Numbered from the stretch's first letter, positions 26,635 to 35,249 are shown. The stretch: 64,000 nucleotides of DNA from an uncultured Clostridia bacterium (GCA_947586185.1 CANPXN010000003.1:1-64000), one strand, 5' to 3'. A program made the numbers and translations. Notes: generated from the sequence alone by a model not told the origin.

Positions 26635-26832
26635 ACTTATCCCTCGTTTCTGATTTTTTAGACAGCACCGCAAAATTACCATAGCGTCAATGCCGTGCGG
26701 TATCACTTTAGAACTTGTCTTCATAAGAAATGCATGCAGTTTTTCGAGCATAATTTTGTTGCAGACAGGGCAAAATCTGCCGAAAAGACGCGCGCAGATG
26801 CTTGCAAAGGCAAGTTCTTAAATAACTATATA
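26635..26832 (-). promoter_or_regulatory. Structured ~200-nt leader of the gatC operon
   Basis: Between the promoter and gatC lies a foldable leader. AAGAACTTG near the 5' end pairs with CAAGTTCT about 105 bases later, enclosing GCAGA...TCTGC and other hairpins. A downstream segment has ACCGCA pairing with TGCGGT. The sequence GTGATACCGC faintly resembles a T-box core but differs at conserved positions, and no T-tract terminator follows. I cannot assign a class. Confidence 0.4.
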
Positions 26833-26838
26833 CATTAA

Positions 26839-26867
26839 ATTATACTACAAACTGCCGTATATTGCAA
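26839..26867 (-). promoter_or_regulatory. Sigma-A promoter for gatC-gatA-gatB/aspS
   Basis: Minus strand TTGCAA (26867-26862), 17-bp spacer, TATAAT (26844-26839). Confidence 0.75.
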
Positions 26868-26937
26868 GATTTTTTTTTAAGTTATTGCCATACAAAACTA
26901 TGTTTTAAACGTTTTTCCCTTTAATTTCACATACTTA

Positions 26938-26966
26938 TTGATTTTTTGCTAAAAATATTATATACT
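26938..26966 (+). promoter_or_regulatory. Sigma-A promoter for dapF-dapL
   Basis: TTGATT (26938-26943), 17 bp, TATACT (26961-26966), 28 bp before the dapF start. Confidence 0.65.
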
Positions 26967-26994
26967 TATATTAAAAAGTGTAAAGGAGCGTACT

Positions 26995-27843
26995 ATGAAG
27001 TTTACAAAAATGCACGGTATCGGCAACGACTACATTTATGTCAACTGCTTCGAGGAAGAAGTGAGGAATCCTGAAAAGATTTCAATATATGTAAGCGACA
27101 GGCATAAGGGCATCGGCTCAGACGGTCTTGTGCTGATCATGCCGTCCAACAAAGCAGATTTCAGAATGAGGATTTTCAACGCTGACGGCTCTGAGGCCAT
27201 GATGTGCGGAAATGCTACAAGATGTATCGGCAAATATGTTTATGAAAAGGGTCTTACAGATAAGACCGAAGTTACACTTGAAACCAATTCCGGCATAAAG
27301 AAGCTAAAGCTGTTCATAAACTGTGGTAAGGTTGAGTCCGTTACTGTAGATATGGGAAAGGCTATTCTTGTGCCTAAGGATATTCCGGTCCTTTCAGACA
27401 AGGAAAGATTTGTTTCAGTTCCTGTTGATGTTGACGGTAAAGAATACAAGATAACATGTGTTTCTATGGGCAATCCTCATGCCATTGTATATGTTGATGA
27501 TGTTGACTGTCTTGACCTTGAAAAAATCGGTCCGTCCTTTGAAAATCACAAACTGTTTCCGGACAGGATCAATACCGAATTTATTAAGGTAATCGACAGC
27601 AGTACTCTCCAGATGAGAGTATGGGAAAGGGGCAGCGGTGAAACCTTTGCCTGCGGTACAGGCGCATGCGCATCAGTGGTCGCTTCCGTTTTGAACGGCT
27701 TTTGCAGCCGTGACCAGGAAGTCACAGTTAACCTCAGAGGCGGAACGCTTAAAATAACCTACAAAAGCGACGGTACTGTAATAATGAAAGGCCCGGCAGC
27801 ATTTATCTGTGACGGAACTATTGACGTAAGCGGTATCATTTAA
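26995..27843 (+). CDS. dapF: Diaminopimelate epimerase
   Basis: Interconverts LL- and meso-diaminopimelate for lysine and peptidoglycan. Both catalytic cysteines are visible: C71 in MMCGNATRC and C220 in FACGTGACAS. The 282-aa length is normal. The ATG follows AAAGGAG. dapL begins 21 bp downstream; together they give the short aminotransferase route from tetrahydrodipicolinate to meso-DAP. Confidence 0.97.
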   Translation: MKFTKMHGIGNDYIYVNCFEEEVRNPEKISIYVSDRHKGIGSDGLVLIMPSNKADFRMRIFNADGSEAMMCGNATRCIGKYVYEKGLTDKTEVTLETNSGIKKLKLFINCGKVESVTVDMGKAILVPKDIPVLSDKERFVSVPVDVDGKEYKITCVSMGNPHAIVYVDDVDCLDLEKIGPSFENHKLFPDRINTEFIKVIDSSTLQMRVWERGSGETFACGTGACASVVASVLNGFCSRDQEVTVNLRGGTLKITYKSDGTVIMKGPAAFICDGTIDVSGII

Positions 27844-27864
27844 TACAATTAAAGGAGTTCTATA

Positions 27865-29052
27865 ATGGCTAAAGTTAATCAGAATTTTTCAAATCTCGTA
27901 CCTAATTATCTCTTTGCTGATATTGCAAAGAAAACAAATGAATTTATAAAAGCAAACCCGGATAAGAAGCTCATAAGACTGGGTATAGGCGATGTTACAC
28001 TTCCTCTTGCCCCTGTTGTAGTGGAGGCTATGAAAAAAGGCTGCGATGAGCTGGGAGTCAAGGAAACTTTTAAGGGATATCCGGACTATGAGGGATATGC
28101 TTTTTTAAGAGAAGCTATATCAGGATATTATAAGAGCTTCGGCGCTGACGTTGCAGCTGACGAAATTCTTGTAAATGACGGCGCTAAAAGTGATGCCGGA
28201 AACATCGGTGATATCTTCTCTGAAGATAATACCGTTCTTGTAACAGACCCTGTTTATCCGGTATATGTTGACTCAAATATTATGGCCGGAAGAAAGATCC
28301 TCTATGCCGACGCATCTGAGGAAAACGGCTTCTGCGCAATGCCTGACAAAAATGTTAAGGCTGATATGATCTACCTCTGCTCCCCTAACAACCCGACCGG
28401 CGCATGCTATACAAGACAGCAGCTCAAGGAATGGGTGGACTATGCAAACTCAATGAACGCTGTAATCATCTATGATGCAGCTTATGAGGCATTTATCACA
28501 GAGGACGATGTTCCGAGAAGCATTTTTGAAATCGAGGGTGCAAGAACATGTGCGATTGAAATGTGCTCACTTTCCAAAACAGCAGGATTCACAGGTACAC
28601 GCTGCGGCTATACGGTGATCCCGAAAGAACTTGAACTTGACGGAACTAACATATACAAGCTTTGGTACAGAAGACTTTCAACTAAGTTCAATGGCGTATC
28701 CTATCCTGTTCAGTGCGCTGCCGCTGCCGTATTTACAGAAGAAGGTCAAAAGCAGATCAAGGTCAACATCTCATACTACAAGGAAAACGCAAAAATCATT
28801 GCTGATACAATGGACGAACTTGGAATCAAGTACACAGGCGGAATCAACTCCCCTTATATCTGGCTCAAATGCCCGAATGGCATGGGAAGCTGGGAGTTCT
28901 TTGACTACCTTCTGAACAATATTTACGTTGTAGGAACTCCGGGCGAGGGCTTTGGCAAAAACGGAAAGGGCTGGTTCAGACTTACATCCTTCGGCGACAG
29001 AGAAAATACAGTTGAGGCAATGGAAAGATTCAAGAACCTGCTAAAAAAATGA
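27865..29052 (+). CDS. dapL: LL-diaminopimelate aminotransferase
   Basis: PLP enzyme turning tetrahydrodipicolinate into LL-DAP in one step. At 395 aa it shows the family start (NYLFADIAKKTNEF), LIRLGIGDVTLPL, CSPNNPTGA, YDAAYEAFI and the PLP-lysine block SLSKTAGFTGTRCGY. It lies in the dapF operon. Use of DapL instead of the succinylase pathway is typical of this clostridial lineage. Confidence 0.97.
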   Translation: MAKVNQNFSNLVPNYLFADIAKKTNEFIKANPDKKLIRLGIGDVTLPLAPVVVEAMKKGCDELGVKETFKGYPDYEGYAFLREAISGYYKSFGADVAADEILVNDGAKSDAGNIGDIFSEDNTVLVTDPVYPVYVDSNIMAGRKILYADASEENGFCAMPDKNVKADMIYLCSPNNPTGACYTRQQLKEWVDYANSMNAVIIYDAAYEAFITEDDVPRSIFEIEGARTCAIEMCSLSKTAGFTGTRCGYTVIPKELELDGTNIYKLWYRRLSTKFNGVSYPVQCAAAAVFTEEGQKQIKVNISYYKENAKIIADTMDELGIKYTGGINSPYIWLKCPNGMGSWEFFDYLLNNIYVVGTPGEGFGKNGKGWFRLTSFGDRENTVEAMERFKNLLKK

Positions 29053-29564
29053 TTTCCGAAATATACAAAAAATTCTGCTTGGCTGCTATTCTGTTTACAA
29101 TATGCGGCATTTCAGGCTGGATTTACGAAACAGCGCTGACCTCATATCTATGGGGTCAGTTTGCAGAGCGGGGATTTCTTCACATACCGGTTCTTCCAAT
29201 ATACGGCGTATTTGCTTTTATTCTGATCCCCATTTTCAAAAAGCATAATGGCTTTTTTACCGTATTTTTCGGCGGTATGGCTATTGCCACATTTCTTGAG
29301 CTTATAAGCTCCTACATAATAGAAGCTGTCATTCATGAACAGCTCTGGAGCTACCGCACATGGGATTTTAACTTTCAGGGCAGAATATCCCTGTATAGCA
29401 GCCTTATTTTCGGAGTTTTAAGCGTAATACTTATAAAAGCCGTATACCCGGCTGTAAAGAAAATAAACAGATGTGTTCCGAAAAAAGCTATAATCGTTAT
29501 CGGAACATGCTGTACTTTAACAATATGCGGTGATTTTATATATACCTTATCCTGCAAGGCATAA
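29049..29564 (+). CDS. CmpB-like membrane protein (putative ABC transporter permease, PF06541)
   Basis: 171 aa with four to five hydrophobic helices. The motif GISGWIYETAL near residue 20 and RGFLHIPVLPIYG are the hallmark of this uncharacterised family. Its ATG overlaps the dapL stop (ATGA), so it is translationally coupled. Despite the family title there is no evidence here for an ABC transporter. Function unknown. Confidence 0.85.
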   Translation: MISEIYKKFCLAAILFTICGISGWIYETALTSYLWGQFAERGFLHIPVLPIYGVFAFILIPIFKKHNGFFTVFFGGMAIATFLELISSYIIEAVIHEQLWSYRTWDFNFQGRISLYSSLIFGVLSVILIKAVYPAVKKINRCVPKKAIIVIGTCCTLTICGDFIYTLSCKA

Positions 29565-29589
29565 ATCATACTTAAACTGAAATAATATA

Positions 29590-29617
29590 AATGAGGCATG
29601 TAAACTGCCTCATTTAT
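29590..29617 (+). terminator. Terminator after the dapF-dapL operon
   Basis: AATGAGGCA pairs with TGCCTCATT (9 bp, 7-base loop), followed by a short T-rich stretch. Confidence 0.7.
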
Positions 29618-29647
29618 TCGCCGAATTTTTTACGGGAGGATTATATT

Positions 29648-29821
29648 ATGATTATGCCAGTAAATGAAGACGATGAGGATATCTACAGTCAGGCGCATTC
29701 TATGAACGACTGTACAGGACTTATTCCGGCAGGAGTTGATAGCAAGGCCCAGCTTGAGTCATACGAGGATATGTATGACTTTCTTGTGCCGGGCATGCTG
29801 TACGATGATCAAGATAAATAA
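29648..29821 (+). CDS. Small acidic protein (57 aa), unknown
   Basis: Begins MIMPVNEDDEDIYSQ and ends with MLYDDQDK; very rich in Asp, Glu and Met, no basic patch, no membrane helix, one Cys. GGGAGGA stands seven bases before the ATG, a good start. It lies between two strong terminators, so it may be a stand-alone small transcript or read-through from the dap operon. I do not recognise it. Confidence 0.65.
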   Translation: MIMPVNEDDEDIYSQAHSMNDCTGLIPAGVDSKAQLESYEDMYDFLVPGMLYDDQDK

Positions 29822-29825
29822 AAAA

Positions 29826-29852
29826 GGACGGTTTCAAAGCCGTCCCTTTTTT
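29826..29852 (+). terminator. Terminator after the small acidic gene
   Basis: GGACGG pairs with CCGTCC around an 8-base loop, followed by C and six T. Confidence 0.85.
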
Positions 29853-29864
29853 ATGTATAAAGAA

Positions 29865-29889
29865 GAAGGACGGCTCAAAGCTGTCCTTT
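29865..29889 (-). terminator. Terminator after metK
   Basis: AAGGACGGCT pairs with AGCTGTCCTT with one wobble; T tract on the minus strand, directly after the metK stop. The facing terminator at 29826-29852 shares its sequence. Confidence 0.8.
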
Positions 29890-29897
29890 TCATAAAA

Positions 29898-31085
29898 TCA
29901 CAGTGTAATAGCTGCTTTCAGCTCCTCGATCTTATCAGTCTTTTCCCATGCAACGCCAAGGTCTTCACGTCCCATATGTCCATATGCTGCAAGCTTTCTG
30001 TACTGAGGCTTTTTAAGATTCAGCATTTTAATAATAGCGGCCGGTCTGAGATCAAATACCTTTTCAACAGCCTGTGATATCTTTTCTTCATCGACCTTGC
30101 CTGTTCCGAAAGTATCCACAAGAATTGATACCGGCTTTGCAACTCCTATTGCGTATGCAAGCTGAACCTCGCATTTATCTGCAAGTCCTGCTGCAACAAT
30201 ATTTTTTGCAATGTATCTTGCTGCATATGCAGCGCTTCTGTCAACCTTTGTAGGGTCCTTTCCTGAAAATGCACCGCCGCCATGACGTGAATATCCGCCA
30301 TAGGTATCAACAATAATCTTTCTTCCGGTAAGACCACTATCGCCCTGAGGACCGCCAATAACAAATCTTCCGGTTGGATTAATATAATACTTAGTATTTT
30401 CGTCCAACAGCTCTGACGGAATAACAGGCTTGATAACGTGCTCCATAATATCCCTCTTTATCTGGTCAAGAGAAACATCTGGAGCATGCTGTGAAGAAAC
30501 AACTACTGTTTCGATCCTTACAGGCTTATCATCATCATATTCAACTGTAACCTGAGTTTTTCCGTCCGGTCTTAAATAACGAAGAGTTCCGTCCTTTCTA
30601 ACTTCAGTAAGCTTTAACGCCAGCTTATGCGCCATTGAAATCGGCATAGGCATAAGCTCCGGAGTTTCATTACACGCATATCCGAACATAAGCCCCTGAT
30701 CTCCGGCGCCGGTTTCATTACCGTCCTCTGCCATATCGCCTTCCTTAGCCTCTAACGCTTCGTTAACACCCATGGCTATATCGCAAGACTGTTCGTCAAT
30801 AGTGGTAATTACTGAGCAGGTATGACCGTCAAAGCCATACTTTGCTCTGTCATAGCCTATATCAACAATAACGCTTCTGACAATTTTCTGAATATCAACA
30901 TATGCCTTAGTGCTAATCTCGCCCATACACATAACCATACCGGTCGTGCAGCATGTCTCACATGCAACTCTTGAATCCGGATCCTTTTCAAGCAATGCAT
31001 CCAGAATTGCATCCGATATCTGGTCGCATATCTTATCCGGATGTCCTTCCGTTACGGATTCAGAAGTAAATAATTTTTTTGCCAT
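29898..31085 (-). CDS. metK: S-adenosylmethionine synthetase
   Basis: Makes SAM from ATP and methionine. 395 aa with GHPDK at 15-19, [12 protein letters not shown], the P-loop-like [16 protein letters not shown] and the usual C-terminal domain. Its upstream region holds a SAM-I riboswitch followed by a terminator, so expression should fall when SAM is plentiful. It is a single-gene unit. Confidence 0.98.
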   Translation of the reverse strand: MAKKLFTSESVTEGHPDKICDQISDAILDALLEKDPDSRVACETCCTTGMVMCMGEISTKAYVDIQKIVRSVIVDIGYDRAKYGFDGHTCSVITTIDEQSCDIAMGVNEALEAKEGDMAEDGNETGAGDQGLMFGYACNETPELMPMPISMAHKLALKLTEVRKDGTLRYLRPDGKTQVTVEYDDDKPVRIETVVVSSQHAPDVSLDQIKRDIMEHVIKPVIPSELLDENTKYYINPTGRFVIGGPQGDSGLTGRKIIVDTYGGYSRHGGGAFSGKDPTKVDRSAAYAARYIAKNIVAAGLADKCEVQLAYAIGVAKPVSILVDTFGTGKVDEEKISQAVEKVFDLRPAAIIKMLNLKKPQYRKLAAYGHMGREDLGVAWEKTDKIEELKAAITL

Positions 31086-31159
31086 TTTAAATTTGTCATT
31101 CCCTATGGAACAACGCTCCTTTCATAAATTCAAATAAATCGCCGTATGTACCTATAAGC

Positions 31160-31193
31160 AAAAAGCGTCCGGACAGTTTATCCGAACGCTTTG
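31160..31193 (-). terminator. Riboswitch-controlled terminator before metK
   Basis: On the minus strand AGCGTTCGGA pairs with TCCGGACGCT (one G-T) and is followed by five T. It sits between the SAM-I aptamer and the metK start. Confidence 0.85.
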
Positions 31194-31203
31194 ATTTTTT
31201 AAA

Positions 31204-31314
31204 AATCCTCATCTCTCGGATATACACCGCAGGAATTAGCACCTTTCTTGCATAACAGCAATTAGGTTGCCGGGCTTCAAAGGACCTGTTCCTCCACCAC
31301 TCTTGATAAGGCGA
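31204..31314 (-). promoter_or_regulatory. SAM-I (S-box) riboswitch
   Basis: The minus strand contains, in order, CTTATCAAGAG, GGTGGAGG, GAAGCCCGGCAACC, AGGTGCTAATTCCTGC and GAGAGATGAG, the conserved blocks of the S-box aptamer. It is paired with a downstream terminator and metK, the standard arrangement for SAM-induced premature termination. Confidence 0.97.
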
Positions 31315-31328
31315 AATATTCTGTTTAT

Positions 31329-31357
31329 ATTATAGTACCATTACTGCCATATGTCAA
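31329..31357 (-). promoter_or_regulatory. Perfect-consensus promoter for metK
   Basis: Minus strand TTGACA (31357-31352), 17 bp, TATAAT (31334-31329). Confidence 0.85.
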
Positions 31358-31387
31358 TAGGTTTCGACAAATTTTTAATGTAACTAT

Positions 31388-32362
31388 TTAACTCTGATAT
31401 GTTTTCTTGTATTGGCTAAATATCCCCGAAGCGTCCTCCGCTGTTACCTCACCGTCACCGTTGAAATCAGCGTTGTAAAGATCCAGCTCGCTAAGACCAG
31501 TTCCTCCGGACGTGTAATTTTTCTTGTATGCGGAAAATGCTATTGAGGCATCTGCGGCTGTTATTTTTCCGTCGTCGTTAATGTCACCCTTAAATTTATG
31601 CTCCAGAAGCTTTGTTTCATAAGCCTGAGCCTGATATATAAAATATGGACACATTGCTCTTTTATCCACTATTTCAAACGAGTTTATCTCGCTTAGTATT
31701 TCACGATATTTTTCTCTGTCAGCAATCCCGGTTATACAAGATAGCCCGTTTTCATGCGCTGTTATAGTTCCGCCAATGCTGTCAACATATTCGCTTAATT
31801 CCTTGTCCGCTTTAAGCTCATCAAGGCTCGGTGCTTTATTGTCAAGGTCTTTTATATACACCGTCAATCCTTTTTCTTTAGAAGCATCTGTCAGATAGCC
31901 TTTTGAAGAAAGCGTACCAATAAAGGTTTCTGCTTTAACAATACCGTCCATACCTCTCAATTGATTTGCGTAATCACTCAATTCATTTTCATCAGCTGCC
32001 GAACCGCCGTAGTAAACATATGTATTTTCCGCATTCCCTATATAAACATTAGCAAGATATAAATGCACCATAGAAAGCTTATCAAATTTATATTTCAAAT
32101 CATAAGCTTCAATTTTTGAGCTGTCTTCAAGCTCTATTACAATTCCTTTTTCTATAGCCATAGGAAAATTAACCCACACCTCTTCATCTGTTAACGAAAT
32201 ATCAACAGGAAATTCAGGGTCAAATATCAGCCTATAATCAAACTCACCCACTTTACTCGGTGAAAGACCGCTTAGATCATAGGCAGATACGCTTCCCGCA
32301 AAAGTCCCGGCAGTGATAACAGATGTTAATAAAATGGTTAAAAATCTCTTTACTTTTTTCAT
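31388..32362 (-). CDS. Secreted dockerin protein A (unknown N-terminal domains)
   Basis: 324 aa with a signal peptide (about 1-27, ends SVSA). Two central alpha/beta segments of roughly 110 residues each follow; I do not recognise them, though ANQLRGMDGIVKAE resembles the ferredoxin-like fold of protease propeptide inhibitors. A type I dockerin forms the C-terminus, with two calcium loops: DINDDGKITAADAS and DFNGDGEVTAEDAS. The dockerin should bind a cohesin on a scaffoldin or on the cell surface. It starts 19 bp after the V8-like protease gene, so they are co-transcribed. Confidence 0.85.
   Translation of the reverse strand: MKKVKRFLTILLTSVITAGTFAGSVSAYDLSGLSPSKVGEFDYRLIFDPEFPVDISLTDEEVWVNFPMAIEKGIVIELEDSSKIEAYDLKYKFDKLSMVHLYLANVYIGNAENTYVYYGGSAADENELSDYANQLRGMDGIVKAETFIGTLSSKGYLTDASKEKGLTVYIKDLDNKAPSLDELKADKELSEYVDSIGGTITAHENGLSCITGIADREKYREILSEINSFEIVDKRAMCPYFIYQAQAYETKLLEHKFKGDINDDGKITAADASIAFSAYKKNYTSGGTGLSELDLYNADFNGDGEVTAEDASGIFSQYKKTYQS
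31415..31592. repeat. 178-bp direct repeat, copy 1 (dockerin coding)
   Basis: This stretch matches 33488-33665 at 169 of 178 positions by eye, without gaps. It covers nearly the whole dockerin module; flanking coding sequence is far less alike. Confidence 0.9.
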
Positions 32363-32381
32363 AAGATTACCTCATTTTGTA

Positions 32382-33359
32382 TCATGCGAATGGGTTAAAG
32401 GCTAAAAACCTTGTAACCGACCACTTAGTATATGCACCGACTCCTCTTGGTATATATTGACTATCTTCACCTAATCCCGAATGAATTGCGACAACAAAAT
32501 CTGTTCCGTCTAATGTAATATATACTGGTGAACCACTAGAGCCACCGTCTGATTGAATATCATAATAATATTTTCCGTCATTACTCTCTACTATTATCCC
32601 ATTATCCGTATATACCGTGACAAAATTATCGCTCCCATCAGGAATTAAGGCATATACAGTAACATAAGTATTGCTTGGATTTTCACCAATAGAAGCAAGA
32701 TAAAAGTGCCCATATTTCTCTGACAAGCTAAAACCACAATTGACCGTCAGCATAGCATAATCAACATTTGTATTTGCACTCGTTAAATGTTGCTTAGGAA
32801 TGTGCATAGCTTCTATATTGCATATATATGAGGTTTTTCCCGAGCTATCTTGATTAAATACCCATATGCTATTAGGATACATACCAGCGTACACTCCATG
32901 TGCTACGGTGCCAATACAGCTTTTTCCACCCCAATCCTGCATTATAAACCCTGTGCAAGCATATTGACGACCTGTAGGGTAAGTACATACAAGCCAAACT
33001 ACTCTCGAATCGCAAGAATTATTATTAGTAAACTCTAATGCTGAATCAACAAAGTCAACCTGCTCCGAAAATTCTTCAGGAGTAAGACCAGTTAAATCCA
33101 TATAAGAATTTCCTATTAACCCCGGATTATCAGCTGAATTACCACCAATTCCCACCTCAACATAACCTTCAAGCGAATCGTCAGAAGACAAACAGTATTG
33201 ATCTGTCTGACCGTTAACAAATGAATGCTTGTAATAGTAGTTCGTGTACACTTCATCAAATACACTTTCTGCTGATGCCGGAATAATCATTTGAGCAAAT
33301 AATATTCCTGCTGATAGAATGATTGCCAATAGTTTAAATGTTTTCTTTGTTTTTCTCAT
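32382..33359 (-). CDS. Secreted V8-like (S1B-type) serine protease
   Basis: 325 aa with a signal peptide (about 1-30, ends PASA). A trypsin-fold domain of the glutamyl-endopeptidase type follows: CIGTVAHGVY (catalytic His), NVDYAML (Asp) and SDGGSSGSPVY (Ser). It has no dockerin of its own. It is transcribed with the downstream dockerin protein A, and dockerin protein B lies just upstream. The substrate is unknown; Glu specificity is only suggested by the family. Confidence 0.85.
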   Translation of the reverse strand: MRKTKKTFKLLAIILSAGILFAQMIIPASAESVFDEVYTNYYYKHSFVNGQTDQYCLSSDDSLEGYVEVGIGGNSADNPGLIGNSYMDLTGLTPEEFSEQVDFVDSALEFTNNNSCDSRVVWLVCTYPTGRQYACTGFIMQDWGGKSCIGTVAHGVYAGMYPNSIWVFNQDSSGKTSYICNIEAMHIPKQHLTSANTNVDYAMLTVNCGFSLSEKYGHFYLASIGENPSNTYVTVYALIPDGSDNFVTVYTDNGIIVESNDGKYYYDIQSDGGSSGSPVYITLDGTDFVVAIHSGLGEDSQYIPRGVGAYTKWSVTRFLAFNPFA

Positions 33360-33390
33360 AAGGAAATACCTCCTTCATTTTTATACCAAT

Positions 33391-33419
33391 ATTATATTAT
33401 ATATTCCTTGTTTTGTCAA
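33391..33419 (-). promoter_or_regulatory. Perfect-consensus promoter for the protease-dockerin operon
   Basis: Minus strand TTGACA (33419-33414), 17 bp, TATAAT (33396-33391), 31 bp before the protease start; AAGGAGG follows. Confidence 0.85.
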
Positions 33420-33460
33420 TAGCTTTTACATAATTTTTACATTAATTGTATTATATTTAT

Positions 33461-34423
33461 TTATGATTTATATATGCTTTTATAACAGCTAAATATCCCC
33501 GAAGCGTCCTCCGCCGTCACCTTACCGTCACCGTTGAAATCAGCGTTGTAAAGCTCCAGCTCGCTAAGACCAGTTCCTCCGGACGTGTAATTTTTCTTGT
33601 ATGCGGAAAATGCCCTTGACGCATCTGCGGCTGTTATTTTTCCATCGTCGTTAATGTCGCCCTTTTGATTATTTTCAAGAAATCTTACTTTATATGAAAG
33701 CGAAGCCAAAGTATAAAACGAATAAAATGCATTGTTATTTACTGATTCAAATGAATTGATTTTTGTTATGATCTCACGGAAATGTTCCCTGTCGGCAATT
33801 CCCGTTATACAGACAGCTTCTTTAGTACTGTCAAGCATGTCTGAACATGTTGTTATAACGCCGCCGATGCTGTCAACATAAGCGCATAGCTCTTTATCCG
33901 CTTTAAGCTCATCAAGACTTTTTCCACCGCCGACAGATATCGTCAGTCCGGTTTTTTCAGAGCTGTTAAACAATCCACATGTTGCCTGGTAACTGATTAT
34001 TACTGGCTCGGCGGTTATTATGCCGTCCATCTCTCGGAGCTCAGCAGCATAATTTATAAGCTCACTTATGCTTAAATCCACACAATTGCATGCATAGAAA
34101 TTATCAGGATTTCCGGTAAATTCACGCCAAATCATTGTATGATCAGCTTTTTCAAAATCATACTTCAAGTTGAAATCGCTGACGTCGACATTATCGGCAA
34201 ACTCCAATAAAATTTTCTTGTCGTTTTTATAATAAAACTTACTTCCAACTTCATAATCGCTTACCGTTATTTCAGCCGGATAATTTGGATCAATCAACAT
34301 ATCATACTTTGCAATATTTTCATCTTCACTCGGGTCAATAACCTCAGCATTCACCGTTATGCTGCATGCGCTCAGGGTCAATACGGACAAAGCTGCCGCT
34401 AAAATTCTTTTTAATCTTTTCAT
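33461..34423 (-). CDS. Secreted dockerin protein B, paralogue of protein A
   Basis: 320 aa. The N-terminus carries a signal with LTLSAC, possibly a lipobox, so it could be a lipoprotein. The same two unknown domains as in protein A follow (DELKADKELCAYVDSIGGVI and CITGIADREHFREI match it closely, the rest less well). The C-terminal dockerin has DINDDGKITAADAS and DFNGDGKVTAEDAS. AAAGGATACGG precedes the ATG at 34423. It ends 101 bp before the protease start. Confidence 0.85.
   Translation of the reverse strand: MKRLKRILAAALSVLTLSACSITVNAEVIDPSEDENIAKYDMLIDPNYPAEITVSDYEVGSKFYYKNDKKILLEFADNVDVSDFNLKYDFEKADHTMIWREFTGNPDNFYACNCVDLSISELINYAAELREMDGIITAEPVIISYQATCGLFNSSEKTGLTISVGGGKSLDELKADKELCAYVDSIGGVITTCSDMLDSTKEAVCITGIADREHFREIITKINSFESVNNNAFYSFYTLASLSYKVRFLENNQKGDINDDGKITAADASRAFSAYKKNYTSGGTGLSELELYNADFNGDGKVTAEDASGIFSCYKSIYKS
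33488..33665. repeat. 178-bp direct repeat, copy 2 (dockerin coding)
   Basis: Partner of 31415-31592: nine mismatches, no gaps, same orientation, about 2.07 kb apart. Confidence 0.9.
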
Positions 34424-34551
34424 AAAACCGTATCCTTTCACATTTTAAATTAAATTCAGACCATCTATAATATATAACGTTTATGCATGTATCATTGTGC
34501 GGTGATTTTAAAATATTTTTTTTTGTTATCGCTAAAATAAAAAATGCAAAA

Positions 34552-34583
34552 CAGAGGCAGCAAGCATTCTGCTTACTGCCTCT
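34552..34583 (-). terminator. Terminator after ribU
   Basis: AGAGGCAG-TAAGCA pairs with TGCTTG-CTGCCTCT on the minus strand; T-rich tail follows. Confidence 0.85.
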
Positions 34584-34591
34584 AAAAGTAT

Positions 34592-35206
34592 CTACTGTCT
34601 TTCCTTGCCCTTTAAAATCGGTGACAGCTTTTTATAAACGAGAAATGTGATCGCTACACAGAATAGTCCTTTTACAAATGTAAACGGAGCATTGAACCAT
34701 ATCAGCGCATCCCAAAGCGTGTCAACATTGCTGTTTATTGCTCTGTATGCATCAAGAATTGCCTCCATAGGCATAAGCTTTTCATAGATCGGATAAATAA
34801 AGAAATAATTTGAAAATATACTAAGTACAGCCATGAAAAGTGCTCCGCATATTGAAGCTATAAATGCCGATATCCTCGTCTGCTTTATCTTATAAACCAG
34901 TCCAGCCGGAAAAACGAATGCACAGCCAAGAATAAAGTTTGAAAGCTCTCCGACTCCTCCGCTTGAAGAATTCATCAGGTTTACAAGATTTTTTATAAGG
35001 CAAACCACCACTCCATAAACCGGTCCCAGTGCAAATGACGTAAGCAGCGCCGGAAGCTCTGAAAGGTCAAACTTGATAAAGCTCGGTATAAGCGCCGGTA
35101 TCGGAAATTCAATAAACATAAGTATCGAAGCAAGCGCTCCCATCATACCTGTAACGCAGATCTTTCTAACGTCAACCCTACTTTTCCTTTTTGCAATTGT
35201 GTTCAT
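34592..35206 (-). CDS. ribU: Riboflavin ECF-transporter substrate-binding subunit
   Basis: Membrane S-component that binds riboflavin and works with the shared EcfA1A2T module, which is not in this window. 204 aa with about six hydrophobic helices. The N-terminal KICVTGMMGALASILMFIEF and FDLSELPALLTSFALGPVYG are typical of RibU. An FMN riboswitch and terminator immediately upstream strongly support riboflavin as the ligand and show repression by FMN. Confidence 0.95.
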   Translation of the reverse strand: MNTIAKRKSRVDVRKICVTGMMGALASILMFIEFPIPALIPSFIKFDLSELPALLTSFALGPVYGVVVCLIKNLVNLMNSSSGGVGELSNFILGCAFVFPAGLVYKIKQTRISAFIASICGALFMAVLSIFSNYFFIYPIYEKLMPMEAILDAYRAINSNVDTLWDALIWFNAPFTFVKGLFCVAITFLVYKKLSPILKGKERQ

Positions 35207-35249
35207 AAAACTACCTCCATTAATTTATTTAATAAAGGCAAATCCATAA

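Noticed and set aside
26635-26832. Firm T-box call for the gatC leader
   Set aside because: GTGATACCGC differs from the T-box core at conserved bases, no clear specifier loop was found and no T-tract terminator follows.
31086-31387. Additional gene between metK and the dockerin gene
   Set aside because: The space is fully explained by promoter, SAM-I riboswitch and terminator.
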